NCBI RefSeq assembly: GCF_033568475.1
Contig: NW_027331833.1
Span: 3,162,001 to 3,226,000, forward strand
Direction of reading: 5' to 3'
DNA length: 64,000 nucleotides
DNA from: Henckelia pumila
Lineage: Eukaryota; Streptophyta; Magnoliopsida; Lamiales; Gesneriaceae
The notes below the pieces were generated by a model, which saw only the letters and a list, made by a program, of their open reading frames with translations, was not told where the DNA came from and did no database searches. Shown here in pieces: positions 1 to 10,685 of the stretch. The position numbers and the translations under genes were made by a program. Each line of letters opens with the position of its first letter. Position 1 is the first letter of the stretch.

Positions 1-330
1 TTTTTTTATGTAACTTTTTTTAGTATAAAAAAACACCCCACTAAATACACAATCTTTTTTAAAATAAAACTATCATGAAAATCTATTTTAGTAAATTTAT
101 TATTTTGTCTATATCTAATATATCAGTTCTCAAAATCTTTATTATTATTATAATTTAAAATATTCATACCTATATATAATTCTATATTTTTATATCATAT
201 ATATCATGACTCTTAAAAAAATATATTAATATATATAATTTATTAATTTTAAAATAAAAAATATCGTGTTTAAATAACTATTCCAAATCCAACCACCCAC
301 GTGTACTAAAATAAATTAATAGATTTCTCA

Positions 331-333
<3 letters not shown>

Positions 334-366
<33 letters not shown>
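334..366. repeat. (AT)n microsatellite
   Basis: Uninterrupted AT dinucleotide tract of about 33 bp, read directly. Confidence 0.9.
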
Positions 367-368
<2 letters not shown>

Positions 369-694
369 CGTCTCTTGCACGCGATGCGCATATACATAAA
401 TTTTTTATGTTAATTAATTTTCATGTTATTTTTAGAACTCAAATGATAAATTAGATATTCAAAAGTTTAAGAGTGATAACTATCTAATATAAAATTTTAA
501 AAATATAAACAAAGACAGCGAGTATCATTTTGATAAATAAGATAATATCTAATTAATAAAAAAAAGATGAGACCATATATAATGACTAATTTGTCTAATA
601 ATTTTGGTTTTTTTGGTAATTAAGTTAGGATATAATTGTAGTTTCATCTCAAACTTTACCAATTAATTAAAAGTTAGTTACTTAAAGGATCTTT

Positions 695-698
<4 letters not shown>

Positions 699-743
<45 letters not shown>
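699..743. repeat. (AT)n microsatellite
   Basis: Uninterrupted AT dinucleotide tract of about 45 bp, read directly. Confidence 0.9.
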
Positions 744-747
<4 letters not shown>

Positions 748-955
748 GTTTGACTTACATAACAGTACATAACTTAATTTCTTAAATTTTAAAGGGAAAA
801 TAATTTTTTTTCATTAACTTGTTAGTTATTTGGTTTTGGTCCATTAATTTTTCAAATTTTGGATTCAGTATACTAACTTTCAATTTTTGATTATTTTGGT
901 CCAATTAGAGATGTGATAGTTTGACATGTCAGCACTTTCCATTCATCATTTTCTG

Positions 956-1116
956 GGTTTAGTCTATGCTATTTCATTCGGGCACTGCCCGAATAAGGAT
1001 CCAACGGCCCACATTTTTTGCATTTGAGATGTTCACATGAACCTCTCAAATGCAAAAAAATTGGGCCCTTGGATGTAGCACATGGGCAGTACCCATATGC
1101 TAGCATAGACTAAACC
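956..1116. mobile_element. MITE of probable Mutator (MULE) type, family member 1
   Basis: About 161 bp. The left end reads GGTTTAGTCTATGCT and the right end is its inverted complement AGCATAGACTAAACC. Further in, the two arms pair imperfectly, with a GGGCA.TGCCC motif on the left. Flanks are a 9-bp near-identical target duplication: CATTTTCTG (947-955) and CATTTTTTG (1117-1125). Nine-base duplications are typical of Mutator-like elements. The ends match those of the element at 50509-50670. No coding capacity. Confidence 0.8.
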
Positions 1117-1166
1117 CATTTTTTGGTCTCACAGCAGCATTTTCTGGTGTCGCGTCAGAAACTAAA

Positions 1167-2868
1167 TGTCACGCCCCGAGATCGGAACGTAGCATCGGCG
1201 TTGTTAACAATTTTAAATCGTAAAACAACAAGCCTTGTAGTGTAAAAATAGCCTTCAACCAGTATTTTACAAATCCATAAACGTCTTTACAATATCAAAA
1301 CATAACAGTAGCGGAAACGAAATATAAAAGATAATAAAACTAGTAAGACTGCTAGCATTTTCATCATTCTAGACTTGATCACCAACCCCAGAAAGTGTGT
1401 TGCTCATCATCATCCAACTGCTCTTCGGTATCTGGGAAGGGAAGTAAGGGGGATGAGTGTTTTGGGAAACACTCAGCAAGAGGGGGGCCAATCGTACATG
1501 CAAAAGTTGAATATACATATATATAGGAGTTCAAAGGGAGCATGTTCCAACACATGTCGCAACATAAATCAAGACAAGGCAAAACTTGAAACTGAGCATC
1601 AATACATATCATGAATGGAACATAAACTTAGACATAGCACTGTTATTCATCTCGTTAATCATGGCTACTGATCAGTCCCTAATTTTTACTCCTCTAAGGG
1701 GGCGAGGCCATAAACGGTTATTATAACCCACCGCATCAGGGCCATATAATATCTTATCATGTTTTCAGAATTCTTTACCACTTCTTAAGTCGATTTCTAA
1801 CAGTGCATAACAAGGAGTTTCATGGAATAACTTGTACATAATTCAAAGACATATTAAACAAGAGATGTACGATTGAACTTTCACAAACAAGATCATGAAC
1901 GTTTTTAAAACATATATAGGTATAAGCCCTCTTACCGTATTCGATTTATAACAAATCGTGCAGAAGTTTGAGTTGCTCGGTTCTGGACAGAAAATGCGGT
2001 TCCCTGATCAACTTTGGCACTGCTTCTTAGATCAACCTCGGTCAGCTTCTTGGCTTAGCCTTGTTGTAGATGATTGCTTGAAACTGGAACAAGAAGTATG
2101 CTCGAATTTGGACAGAGTTTCTGCTCCAACCTTGACAGAAATTATGCTCAATACTTGGACAGAAGCCTGCAAGAATTATGCTGCTTCGAATGACAGAGCT
2201 GAAACCCGAAATGTGGAGTGGTGGTGCTCGAATTTTGTGTGATTTCCTTGGGGTTTCTGCCACTATTTATAGGAAAAAATCAACAGGTGAAGGGTCTCCT
2301 CATTCATGACCAATAATGTTCATTAACAGCCATGATTCCTCATTATTTCAGCTGTTACAACCTCTTGGTTTCTAGCTGTTGCAAATCCTTGGCTGATACA
2401 TGCAACATTAATCTGCATACTCAATGTGGCTGTTACAATTCCTGCCTATGGCTTAGCCTTGCTGTAGATGATTGCTTGAAACTGGAACAAGAAGTATGCT
2501 CGAATTTGGACAGAGTTTCTGCTCCAACCTTGACAGAAATTCTGCTCAATACTTGGACAGAAGTCTGCAAGAATTATGCTGCTTTGAATGACAGAGCTGA
2601 AACCCGAAATGTGGAGTGGTGGTGCTCGAATTTTGTGTGATTTCCTTGGGGTTTCTGCCACTATTTATAGGAAAAAATCAACAGGTGAAGGGTCTCCTCA
2701 TTCATGACCAATAATGTTCATTAACAGCCATGATTCCTCATTATTTCAGCTGTTACAACCTCTTGGTTTCTAGTTGTTGCAAATCCTTGGCTGATACATG
2801 CAACATTAATCTGCATACTCAATGTGGCTGTTACAATTCCTGCCTATGACAAAAAACGTGGCTTCACA
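1167..2868 (-). repeat. 3' LTR of Tekay-1 (1702 bp, enlarged)
   Basis: Matches the 5' LTR at 8711-10010 throughout but is 402 bp longer. The excess is exactly explained by a 398-bp tandem duplication (2051-2448 and 2449-2846) plus a 3-bp and a 1-bp indel. On the minus strand it starts TGTGAAGCC and ends GGGGCGTGACA. Confidence 0.95.
2051..2846 (-). repeat. 398-bp tandem duplication in U3 of the 3' LTR, doubling the TATA box
   Basis: Units 2051-2448 and 2449-2846 are direct copies with a few substitutions. Each holds a minus-strand TATAAATAG (2263-2271 and 2661-2669). The 5' LTR has one unit only, with TATAATAG at 9804-9811, one base shorter. The second unit is closer than the first to the 5' LTR sequence. 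Confidence 0.92.
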
Positions 2869-5800
2869 TTCCTCCCACCTTGGAAGAAGTTTCGTCCTCG
2901 AAACTTGGATTGACTTGTTCTTCAAATAGGAATGGATACAGGTTGCGCATATTCTCGTCCAATTCCCAAGTGGCTTCCTTTTCCGTGTGCTTAGACCACT
3001 GAATTTTCACGTATGGAATGGTTCTTCTTCTCAAGACTTGATCCTTGGTATCCACTATTCGTATTGGAATCTCTTCATACTTGAGCTCCTTATTTAGATT
3101 CCATTCAATTACCAGAGGTTCAATTTCAAGGACATGACTGGGATCTGGGATGTACCTTCTTAATTGAGAAACATGGAAAACATTGTGAATCCTTGACATA
3201 TCTGGTGGTAAGGCCAGTCTATATGCCAAGGTTCCTACTTTGTCCAAAATCTCGAATGGTCCGACATATCTGGGATTCAATTTTCCAATTTTACCAAATC
3301 GAACAACTCCTTTCATGGGTGAGATTTTTACATACGCTTTTTCACCTTCTTCAAATTTCAACGGTCGTCTCTTCATATCAGCCCAACTCTTTTGTCGATC
3401 TTGAGCAGCTTTGAGTCTTTCCTTGATGATGGTTACTTTTTCTACCGTTTCTTGAACTAGTTCAGGTCCCGTTATGGTTTTCTCTCCTACTTCATCCCAG
3501 TATAAAGGTGAGCGACACTTCCTCCCATATAATGCTTCGTATGGTGTCATACCAATACTGCTGTGGTAATTATTGTTGTAAGCAAACTCGATTAAAGGCA
3601 AGTGTTCACTCCAGTTTCCACTAAAGTCTAGAGCACAAGCCCTTAGCATGTCCTCCAATGTTTGGATCGTTCTCTCTGTTTGGCCATCAGTTTGAGGGTG
3701 ATAAGCCGTACTGAGAGTGACCTTGGTTCCCATGACATTCTGAAAGCTTTTCCAAAATCTGGATGCAAACCTCGGGTCTCTATCTGACAAAATACTAGCA
3801 GGTACGCCATGTAATCTTACTACATTGTCCATGTACAGAGTAGCTAGTTTATCCAGGTTGTAATTCATGCGGACCGGTAGGAAATGCGCTGTTTTTGTAA
3901 GTCTGTCTACAATTACCCATATTCCGTCATGACTCTGCCGTGACTTGGGTAAGCCGACAACAAAATCCATAGAAATGTGATCCCACTTCCATTCTGGAAT
4001 TTCCAACGGTTGAAGTAATCCTCCAGGTCGTTGATGTTCAGCTTTAACTTTCTGACAGACCTGACATCTAGACACAAACTCAGCAACATCCTTTTTCATT
4101 CCATTCCACCAAAAGTTTCCTTTTAAATCTCGATACATCTTGGTGCTGCCGGGGTGGATTGAAAATTTTGATTTGTGTGCTTCAGACATTACCTCATGAC
4201 GAAGATTATCAATTTCGGGTACACACAATCGTCCTTTCATCCACATAACTCCATTGGAATCTATTTCAAGATTTGGTGCCTTTCCTTCTCCTGCTTGCTC
4301 CTTGAATTTTGCTAAAGAAGGATCGTGGCTCTGTTTCAACTTGACTGTTTCTCGAAGACATGGTTGTGCTGAGAGTGAGGCTAAGATTACCTTACCCATG
4401 TTCTTCCGACTTAGAGCATCAGCTACCTTATTTGCTTTTCCAGGGTGATAGCTTATTGTCAAGTCATAATCCTTCAATAGTTCAATCCACCTTCTCTGTC
4501 TCATATTCAATTCTTTTTGAGTAAACAAGTACTTGAGACTTTGATGATCAGTAAATATTTCACACTTTGCACCGTAAAGATAATGTCTCCAAATCTTTAG
4601 TGCAAAGACCACTGCGGCTAATTCAAGGTCATGCGTAGGATAATTTTGCTCATACGGCTTTAATTGTCTTGAAGCATAAGCAATTACCCTTCCATCTTGC
4701 ATGAGTACGCATCCCAATCCTGACGCGTCGCTATAGATGACAAAATCCTTGCCTTCAGTTGGAAGTATCAATACTGGTGAAGATGCCAGCTTTTTCTTCA
4801 GAATTTCAAAGCTCTGTTCACACGTTTCATCCCAGTTGAACTTAGAGTTCTTTTGTGTGAGTTTGGTGAGAGGTATAGCTATCGAAGAAAAACCTTCCAC
4901 GAATTTTCGATAATAGCCAGCCAAACCTAGAAAGCTTCGGATTTCAGTTACAGTTTTTGGTCTAGGCCAATCCATAACTGCCTCCACTTTCTTGGGATCC
5001 ACAGATACTCCGTCTTTAGATATTATATGGCCCAAGAAGGTGACGCTCTTTAGCCAAAATTCACACTTCTTGAATTTGGCATAAAGTTCTTTCTCTCTTA
5101 GCGTCTGGAGAGTGAGTCGGAGATGTTCTTTGTGGTCTTCTTCACTTGGTGAATATACGAGGATGTCGTCAATAAATACCACCACAAACTTGTCGAGGAA
5201 CGGCTTGAATACTCTATTCATGAGATCCATAAATACTGCCGGTGCGTTAGTTAACCCAAAAGGCATCACCATAAATTCGTAATGCTCATACCGTGTCCTA
5301 AAAGCTGTTTTCGGAACATCTGCTGACTTGACTTTCAATTGATGATAGCCTGACCTTAGATCGAGCTTGGAAAAGACTGTAGCTCCTTTGAGCTGGTCAA
5401 ACAAATCATCAATTCTTGGGAGGGGGTACTTGTTCTTGATTGTGATCTTATTGAGTTCTCGATAGTCGATACACAACCTCATACTCCCATCTTTCTTCTT
5501 CACAAATAGGACCGGGGCTCCCCAAGGAGATGCACTTGGTCGTATTTGCTTTTTATCCAACAATTCTTGGAGTTGCTCTCTTAATTCTTTCAGCTCTGCT
5601 GGAGCCATTCGGTATGGTGCTTTTGAGATAGGTGCAGCACCAGGTACTAGATTAATTTCAAATTCCACTTCACGGTCGGGCATTACCCCAGGAAGTTCTT
5701 CAGGAAATACATCTGGAAATTCTTGAACTACAGGAATATCTTCTAATGAAAGTGCAACTTCTTCCTTTACTTCGCCTACCACTGCTAGGTATACTTCTTC

Positions 5801-7336
5801 GCCACTTTTCATAGCTTTCCAAGTTTGAGAAGCAGATAAAAGGGACTTCTGCTCCTTGACTTTGCCATGATAAATGACTTCATCGAGATTTGCAGCTTTC
5901 AATTTGACATTCTTCATGCGACAATCTACTAAAGCATGGTTATTTGCTAGCCAATGCATTCCTAAAATGGCATCAAATTCTACCATGGGTAGTTGAATGA
6001 GTTCAGCTTGAAATACGTGTTCACTGATGTTAATTACACAATCTCTATGAACCCTATGTGTTTCAATTGTTTTGCTAGTGGGAGTTGCTACTCTAAAAGG
6101 TTCCTCAAGTATCTCAGGAGTAAGTCCTAACTTCTTAGCAAACCTCTTAGATATAAATGAATGCGTAGCACCACAATCAAACAGCACATAAGCAGAAGTT
6201 TTGTTGATTAGGATGGTACCTGCTACAACGTCATTTGCATTCTCAACTTCCTCTTGGGTTATGGCAAAAACTCGGGCATTCGGCTTGTTCTCCTTTGGTT
6301 TATTCGGAGTTGAACTACCTTTTGCCTCAGTTTCTTTCCTCTTGTTTTCTGGGCAATCTGCAATGCGGTGCCCAGTCTTCCCACATCCAAAACAGGCGCC
6401 AGTTGCTCTGCGGCATTCTCCGAAGTGTTTAAATCCACAAGTACTACATGGTTTGATTTCTTGATTACTTGGTTTGGAAGGAGTGCTCTTGTTTGTTCTA
6501 GTAAACTGATATGGTTTCTTGAATGGCTGTTTTCCTGTTGAAGATTGCCCCACAAGTGGTCTCTTGTTCGTGTTCTCGTCTTCCCTTCGCTTGATATCGG
6601 TCTCAGCTCGAATTGCAGCTCCCATTAAATCAGCGAAACTTGTGGCATGGTATACTGCTAAAGCTGTCTGAATACGACTGCTCAAACCTCTTTTGAAACG
6701 GTGCATCTTCAAGACATCATCAGCCATGATAGTGGGAGCATACGTTCCGAGTGAATTGAATTTTGAAGTGTATTCAACCACTGACATATCCTGAGTCTGA
6801 GTGAAATTTTCAAATTCACTCAATTTCTGCAGTTTAACCTCGGCTGGATAGTACTGTTTCAAGAACGTATCCTTAAATTGTTGCCACGTGATTGGACCAG
6901 CTGCTATCATAGGTGGTGAAACTGCCTCCCACCACTTGGCGGCCTTTTCTTCCAAGAAGGGTGTTACTACATCCACCTTGAACTCATCAGGGATCTCGAG
7001 TAGGCGGAGTTGAGTCTCGATATTCTTGAGCCAATATTGTCCAACCTCAGGATCTGGATCTCCTTTGAAGGTTTGGGCTCGATTCTTTCTCAGTGACTCG
7101 TAATGATACTTCACCCCATGCACCTGTGGTACTGCCTGTGGTGGTGGATTGCCATTTACAGGCGTGTTTCCCAACCCTTGAAGGGTGTTAGCCACAATGG
7201 CTGCTATAGCTGCCAAGTCAGCATGATTTAGGCCTAACCCTTGCGGTGGCGGTGGAGGAGGAGGGTTCCCTTCATTGTTGTTGTTGCGGTTTCTATAGCG
7301 TGGGTTACGATTGTTGCGTACTGGTCTCTCGTCCAT
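2864..7336 (-). CDS. Gag-Pol polyprotein of Tekay-1, intact, 1490 aa
   Basis: One uninterrupted frame encodes capsid and all enzymes. Residues about 75-245 are the retrotransposon Gag domain. A first Cys/His cluster has C297, C300, H304, C308; the CCHC zinc knuckle has C315, C318, H323, C328. Protease: DCGATHSF with D387, where DSGA or DTGA is more usual. Reverse transcriptase about 565-770 with FIDD at 721-724. RNase H with D870, E905, D930, D973. Integrase: H1054 or H1061 with C1091 and C1094 (zinc site), and catalytic D1124, D1185, E1221, spaced 60 and 35. A GPF motif follows at about 1359, then a chromodomain at about 1417-1468, which in this group steers insertion to marked chromatin. 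The stop codon TGA lies inside the LTR (LTR bases 3-5), so the frame reads through the polypurine tract. All key residues are present, so the element may be active; this is inference. Confidence 0.95.
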   Translation of the reverse strand: MDERPVRNNRNPRYRNRNNNNEGNPPPPPPPQGLGLNHADLAAIAAIVANTLQGLGNTPVNGNPPPQAVPQVHGVKYHYESLRKNRAQTFKGDPDPEVGQYWLKNIETQLRLLEIPDEFKVDVVTPFLEEKAAKWWEAVSPPMIAAGPITWQQFKDTFLKQYYPAEVKLQKLSEFENFTQTQDMSVVEYTSKFNSLGTYAPTIMADDVLKMHRFKRGLSSRIQTALAVYHATSFADLMGAAIRAETDIKRREDENTNKRPLVGQSSTGKQPFKKPYQFTRTNKSTPSKPSNQEIKPCSTCGFKHFGECRRATGACFGCGKTGHRIADCPENKRKETEAKGSSTPNKPKENKPNARVFAITQEEVENANDVVAGTILINKTSAYVLFDCGATHSFISKRFAKKLGLTPEILEEPFRVATPTSKTIETHRVHRDCVINISEHVFQAELIQLPMVEFDAILGMHWLANNHALVDCRMKNVKLKAANLDEVIYHGKVKEQKSLLSASQTWKAMKSGEEVYLAVVGEVKEEVALSLEDIPVVQEFPDVFPEELPGVMPDREVEFEINLVPGAAPISKAPYRMAPAELKELREQLQELLDKKQIRPSASPWGAPVLFVKKKDGSMRLCIDYRELNKITIKNKYPLPRIDDLFDQLKGATVFSKLDLRSGYHQLKVKSADVPKTAFRTRYEHYEFMVMPFGLTNAPAVFMDLMNRVFKPFLDKFVVVFIDDILVYSPSEEDHKEHLRLTLQTLREKELYAKFKKCEFWLKSVTFLGHIISKDGVSVDPKKVEAVMDWPRPKTVTEIRSFLGLAGYYRKFVEGFSSIAIPLTKLTQKNSKFNWDETCEQSFEILKKKLASSPVLILPTEGKDFVIYSDASGLGCVLMQDGRVIAYASRQLKPYEQNYPTHDLELAAVVFALKIWRHYLYGAKCEIFTDHQSLKYLFTQKELNMRQRRWIELLKDYDLTISYHPGKANKVADALSRKNMGKVILASLSAQPCLRETVKLKQSHDPSLAKFKEQAGEGKAPNLEIDSNGVMWMKGRLCVPEIDNLRHEVMSEAHKSKFSIHPGSTKMYRDLKGNFWWNGMKKDVAEFVSRCQVCQKVKAEHQRPGGLLQPLEIPEWKWDHISMDFVVGLPKSRQSHDGIWVIVDRLTKTAHFLPVRMNYNLDKLATLYMDNVVRLHGVPASILSDRDPRFASRFWKSFQNVMGTKVTLSTAYHPQTDGQTERTIQTLEDMLRACALDFSGNWSEHLPLIEFAYNNNYHSSIGMTPYEALYGRKCRSPLYWDEVGEKTITGPELVQETVEKVTIIKERLKAAQDRQKSWADMKRRPLKFEEGEKAYVKISPMKGVVRFGKIGKLNPRYVGPFEILDKVGTLAYRLALPPDMSRIHNVFHVSQLRRYIPDPSHVLEIEPLVIEWNLNKELKYEEIPIRIVDTKDQVLRRRTIPYVKIQWSKHTEKEATWELDENMRNLYPFLFEEQVNPSFEDETSSKVGGM
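2869..2880 (-). promoter_or_regulatory. Polypurine tract of Tekay-1
   Basis: Minus-strand GGTGGGAGGAA lies directly before the 3' LTR start TGTGAAG. It would prime plus-strand DNA synthesis. It lies inside the end of the gag-pol reading frame. Confidence 0.85.
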
Positions 7337-7549
7337 TGTCCTACATACGTAAAAGTTTCTAAGATTCTGATAGATTTATGGATTAGAAAAATAACTTAAC
7401 AAGTTGAACACATAGGTAAACAAAAGACCATTCATTGAATTTCAGAATAACAACCGAATAACAACTGATAGTTTTGGAATTGAAAGCAACAACTGATTTG
7501 GAAATAAGTGACAAGAAAACATAGCTGAATAAAAACTAATGCATCCATA

Positions 7550-8236
7550 CTAATCTAAGTCTATAACTTCTCCATCCCCCAGAACATCGGCGGCCACCTC
7601 CTCAACCTCAATCTCTTCCGGATCTTCCTCCGGATCCTCCTCAGGTTCCTCCTCGGAATCCTCTTCTTGCAGTTGATTCACGGCCTGGAGTAGAATGGCA
7701 TTATGATTATTCAAGTTTGCCACTGTACCCTGCAATTGCTGGACTTGAGCTTCCAGCTGTTGGATGCGATCTCGCATCTGTTGACGACGCTGCCCATGTT
7801 CTGCGCAGGACTGCTGCCTCAACTGCTTCTCATGTTCCACTTGTTTAGACAAGTGGCTAACAACACCAGACAGCTCTGCTATGGTGTCCTGTGCTGTCCC
7901 CAATCTGTCTTTCGACTGCTTATGTTCTATCTCAGTTGTCTCCATTTTTCCTTTCGTTTTGTTATGCTCTTCTTCAGACTTAATCACTTGGTTGCGCAGA
8001 GCTTCTTCACGAAAATGGTTAAGGTCCATGTCATCACGAAGATATATGTTGTCCCCCCTCACTTGCTCTAACTCATAGAAGTACTGGTTGGCCCTCTTCT
8101 CCCATTCACGCTGCTCACGTCTAGCAAGAACTACCTTAGCGCAAAGTCGAGTAATCTTATGCTTCTGGTTATCAATAACCAGTTGCTTCATGCGAAAGAT
8201 GGAATGAGCACGAGTACGAGGAAAACTGGGCGCCAT
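7550..8236 (-). CDS. Pre-gag ORF: coiled-coil protein with acidic tail, 228 aa
   Basis: Lies between the primer site and gag-pol, ending 213 nt before the gag-pol start on the same strand. The N-terminus is basic (MAPSFPRTRAHSIFRMKQL). Residues about 25-190 are rich in E, K, R, Q and L with heptad-like spacing, so a long coiled coil is likely. The last 38 residues (191-228) are strongly acidic with a repeated EEDP motif, ending in VIDLD. No enzyme motif is seen. Extra ORFs before gag are known in Tat/Ogre elements, but I do not recall one as a standard part of Tekay elements. The frame is intact in an element of otherwise intact coding capacity, which argues that it is translated or only recently arisen. 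A role as an RNA- or chromatin-binding accessory protein is a guess. Confidence 0.7.
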   Translation of the reverse strand: MAPSFPRTRAHSIFRMKQLVIDNQKHKITRLCAKVVLARREQREWEKRANQYFYELEQVRGDNIYLRDDMDLNHFREEALRNQVIKSEEEHNKTKGKMETTEIEHKQSKDRLGTAQDTIAELSGVVSHLSKQVEHEKQLRQQSCAEHGQRRQQMRDRIQQLEAQVQQLQGTVANLNNHNAILLQAVNQLQEEDSEEEPEEDPEEDPEEIEVEEVAADVLGDGEVIDLD

Positions 8237-8692
8237 TTCCTGAAAGAAAACAAATGGAAAGGCAGGGCTTAGAACAAAAAAAAATATATATCAGAATTCA
8301 GCAATTACACAATACATGAACAGTTTGCAATAATTACAAACGAAACGGGACTTTTCGGAAAAATTTTCCAAAAATGGAAAATTTTGAGATTTTTAATTGA
8401 GCTGACAGTATCGATTGTGAGGATCACGACACAATCGACGGAATTGGATTTCGAGTTTTTTATAAAAAGTTATAAGCATTCTAAATCTTTCCTAAAACGG
8501 CAAAAACGCGATTTCGGAGGCCTAAACGAAGGAATTCGGCCAAAATCCGAGTTACATCACGACAAAATGTAATTTTGTCGTGACTTTGGTTCGTGAGATC
8601 GTTTCGGAGGGGACTACATTGGCCCTTTGGCCTACTGTGAGAAACTGCAAAAAAATTTCTAAGGTATTCCCACCCGGATTATGAACCTGACG
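8237..8692 (-). other. 5' leader of Tekay-1 between primer site and pre-gag ORF
   Basis: About 456 nt with no long minus-strand frame. The 62-aa plus-strand frame here is antisense and unsupported. The leader probably holds packaging signals; none can be named from sequence. Confidence 0.5.
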
Positions 8693-8704
8693 GCTCTGAT
8701 ACCA
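8693..8704 (-). promoter_or_regulatory. Primer binding site, tRNA-iMet type (Tekay-1)
   Basis: Minus-strand TGGTATCAGAGC, the standard complement of the plant initiator tRNA-Met 3' end, six bases inside the 5' LTR. It fixes element orientation. Confidence 0.93.
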
Positions 8705-8710
8705 CAAAAA

Positions 8711-10010
8711 TGTCACGCCCCGAGATCGGAACGTAGCATCGGCGTTAACAATTTTAAATCGTAAAACAACAAGCCTTGTAGTGTAAAAATAGCCTTCAAC
8801 CAGTCTTTTACAAATCCATAAACGTCTTTACAATATCAAAACATAACAGTAGCGGAAACGAAATATAAAAGATAATAAAACTAGTAAGACTGCTAGCATT
8901 TTCATCATTCTAGACTTGATCACCAACCCCAGAAAGTGTGTTGCTCATCATCATCCAACTGCTCTTCGGTATCTGGGAAGAGAAGTAAGGGGGATGAGTG
9001 TTTTGGGAAACACTCAGTAAGAGGGGGGCCAATCGTACATGCAAAAGTTGAATATACATATATATAGGAGTTCAAAGGGAGCATGTTCCAACACATGTCG
9101 CAACATAAATCAAGACAAGGCAAAACTTGAAACTGAGCATCAATACATATCATGAATGGAACATAAACTTAGACATAGCACTGTTATTCATCTCGTTAAT
9201 CATGGCTACTGATCAGTCCCTAATTTTTACTCCTCTAAGGGGGCGAGGCCATAAACGGTTATTATAACCCACCGCATCAGGGCCATATAATATCTTATCA
9301 TGTTTTCAGAATTCTTTACCACTTCTTAAGTCGATTTCTAACAGTGCATAACAAGGAGTTTCATGGAATAACTTGTACATAATTCAAAGACATATGAAAC
9401 AAGAGATGTACGATTGAACTTTCACAAACAAGATCATGAACGTTTTTAAAACATATATAGGTATAAGCCCTCTTACCGTATTCGATTTATAACAAATCGT
9501 GCAGAAGTTTGAGTTGCTCGGTTCTGGACAGAAAATGTGGTTCCCTGATCAACTTTGGCACTGCTTCTTAGATCAACCTCGGTCAGCTTCTTGGCTTAGC
9601 CTTGCTGTAGATGATTGCTTGAAACTGGAACAAGAAGTATGCTCGAATTTGGACAGAGTTTCTGCTCCAACCTTGACAGAAATTCTGCTCAATACTTGGA
9701 CAGAAGTCTGCAAGAATTATGCTGCTTCGAATGACAGAGCTGAAACCCGAAATGTGGAGTGGTGGTGCTCGAATTTTGTGTGATTTCCTTGGGGTTTCTG
9801 CCACTATTATAGGAAAAAATCCACAGGAGAAGGGTCTCCTCATTCATGACCAATAATGTTCATTAACAGCCATGATTCCTCATTATTTCAGCTGTTACAA
9901 CCTCTTGGTTTCTAGCTGTTGCAAATCCTTGGCTGATACATGCAACATTAATCTGCATACTCAATGTGGCTGTTACAATTCCTGCCTATGACAAAAAACG
10001 TGGCTTCACA
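8711..10010 (-). repeat. 5' LTR of Tekay-1 (1300 bp)
   Basis: Plus-strand TGTCACGCCCCGAG at the left end and GTGGCTTCACA at the right, followed by target copy CTAAA. Single copy of the unit that is doubled in the 3' LTR. The TATA-like box is TATAATAG (minus strand, 9811 to 9804). Confidence 0.95.
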
Positions 10011-10015
10011 CTAAA

Positions 10016-10644
10016 CAACAATTGTCGAAAACTAAAAGTTAGTATACCAAAACAAAACTTTGAAAAATTAATTAATTAATCAAAACCAAAAAAATGAATA
10101 ACTTAATATTGAACCAAATTAAAACTATTTTCTCGTTTTAAATTGTGTCTACACTTTGAACTATATATTAATATCATCAAATCAAAGATGGAAACGAATA
10201 AAAAATAACTGATAAAATTCATACAGCTAATCGACCCATTATAAAATCATGAATACTACACGAGTGTATATACAAAATCAAGGACCCCAATTTAAAGTAT
10301 TTTTAAAAATAAAATTTAAAGTACTTTTTTATAAACCATATATATATGTGGTCCATCTTAAATTCAATTACTTATTAAAATATCTTAAATAATTTTGGGT
10401 GTGGCGTGACATCTATTAAAGTCTATTATTCATCTAGCGAGGCCAAATCAATATATAAAACATATCAGTACAAGGGCTTTATTTATTTATTTTGAAAAAA
10501 ATTGGTTAAATTTTTTAAGAAAACTAATTTTATCATCATATACCGATACGAAGATTTATATATTCTAATGAGAACCGTTTTTAATATTCTAATATAATTT
10601 GCATTTCATAATTAAAATTATTTTTTAATGGATTATGGGTTGTG

Positions 10645-10685
<41 letters not shown>

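Larger units (their letters stand above)
1..946. other. AT-rich intergenic DNA with part of a dispersed inverted repeat
   Basis: No coding region is visible. From about 780 to 950 lies one half of a repeat with phrases like 'ttggtccattaattttt' and 'gtatactaacttt'. Its inverted partner lies at about 10016-10140, on the far side of the MITE and the Tekay element. The original repeat was therefore probably split by these two insertions. Confidence 0.5.
1167..10010 (-). mobile_element. Complete Ty3/gypsy LTR retrotransposon, Tekay/Del chromovirus (Tekay-1)
   Basis: 8844-bp element on the minus strand: 5' LTR 8711-10010, tRNA-Met primer site, pre-gag ORF, single gag-pol ORF, polypurine tract, 3' LTR 1167-2868. 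A perfect 5-bp target duplication CTAAA flanks it (1162-1166 and 10011-10015). Each LTR begins TG and ends CA. Outside the 3'-LTR duplication, the LTRs differ by only about ten substitutions and two small indels by eye, so insertion was recent. The chromodomain after the integrase and the domain order PR-RT-RH-INT-CHD place it among chromoviruses. Assignment to Tekay/Del is from recognition of the C-terminal sequence. Confidence 0.95.

Noticed and set aside
1375..1614. Frames shared by both Tekay-1 LTRs (also 1958-2242, 9499-9783)
   Set aside because: LTR sequence; frames recur only because the LTRs and the duplicated unit are copies.
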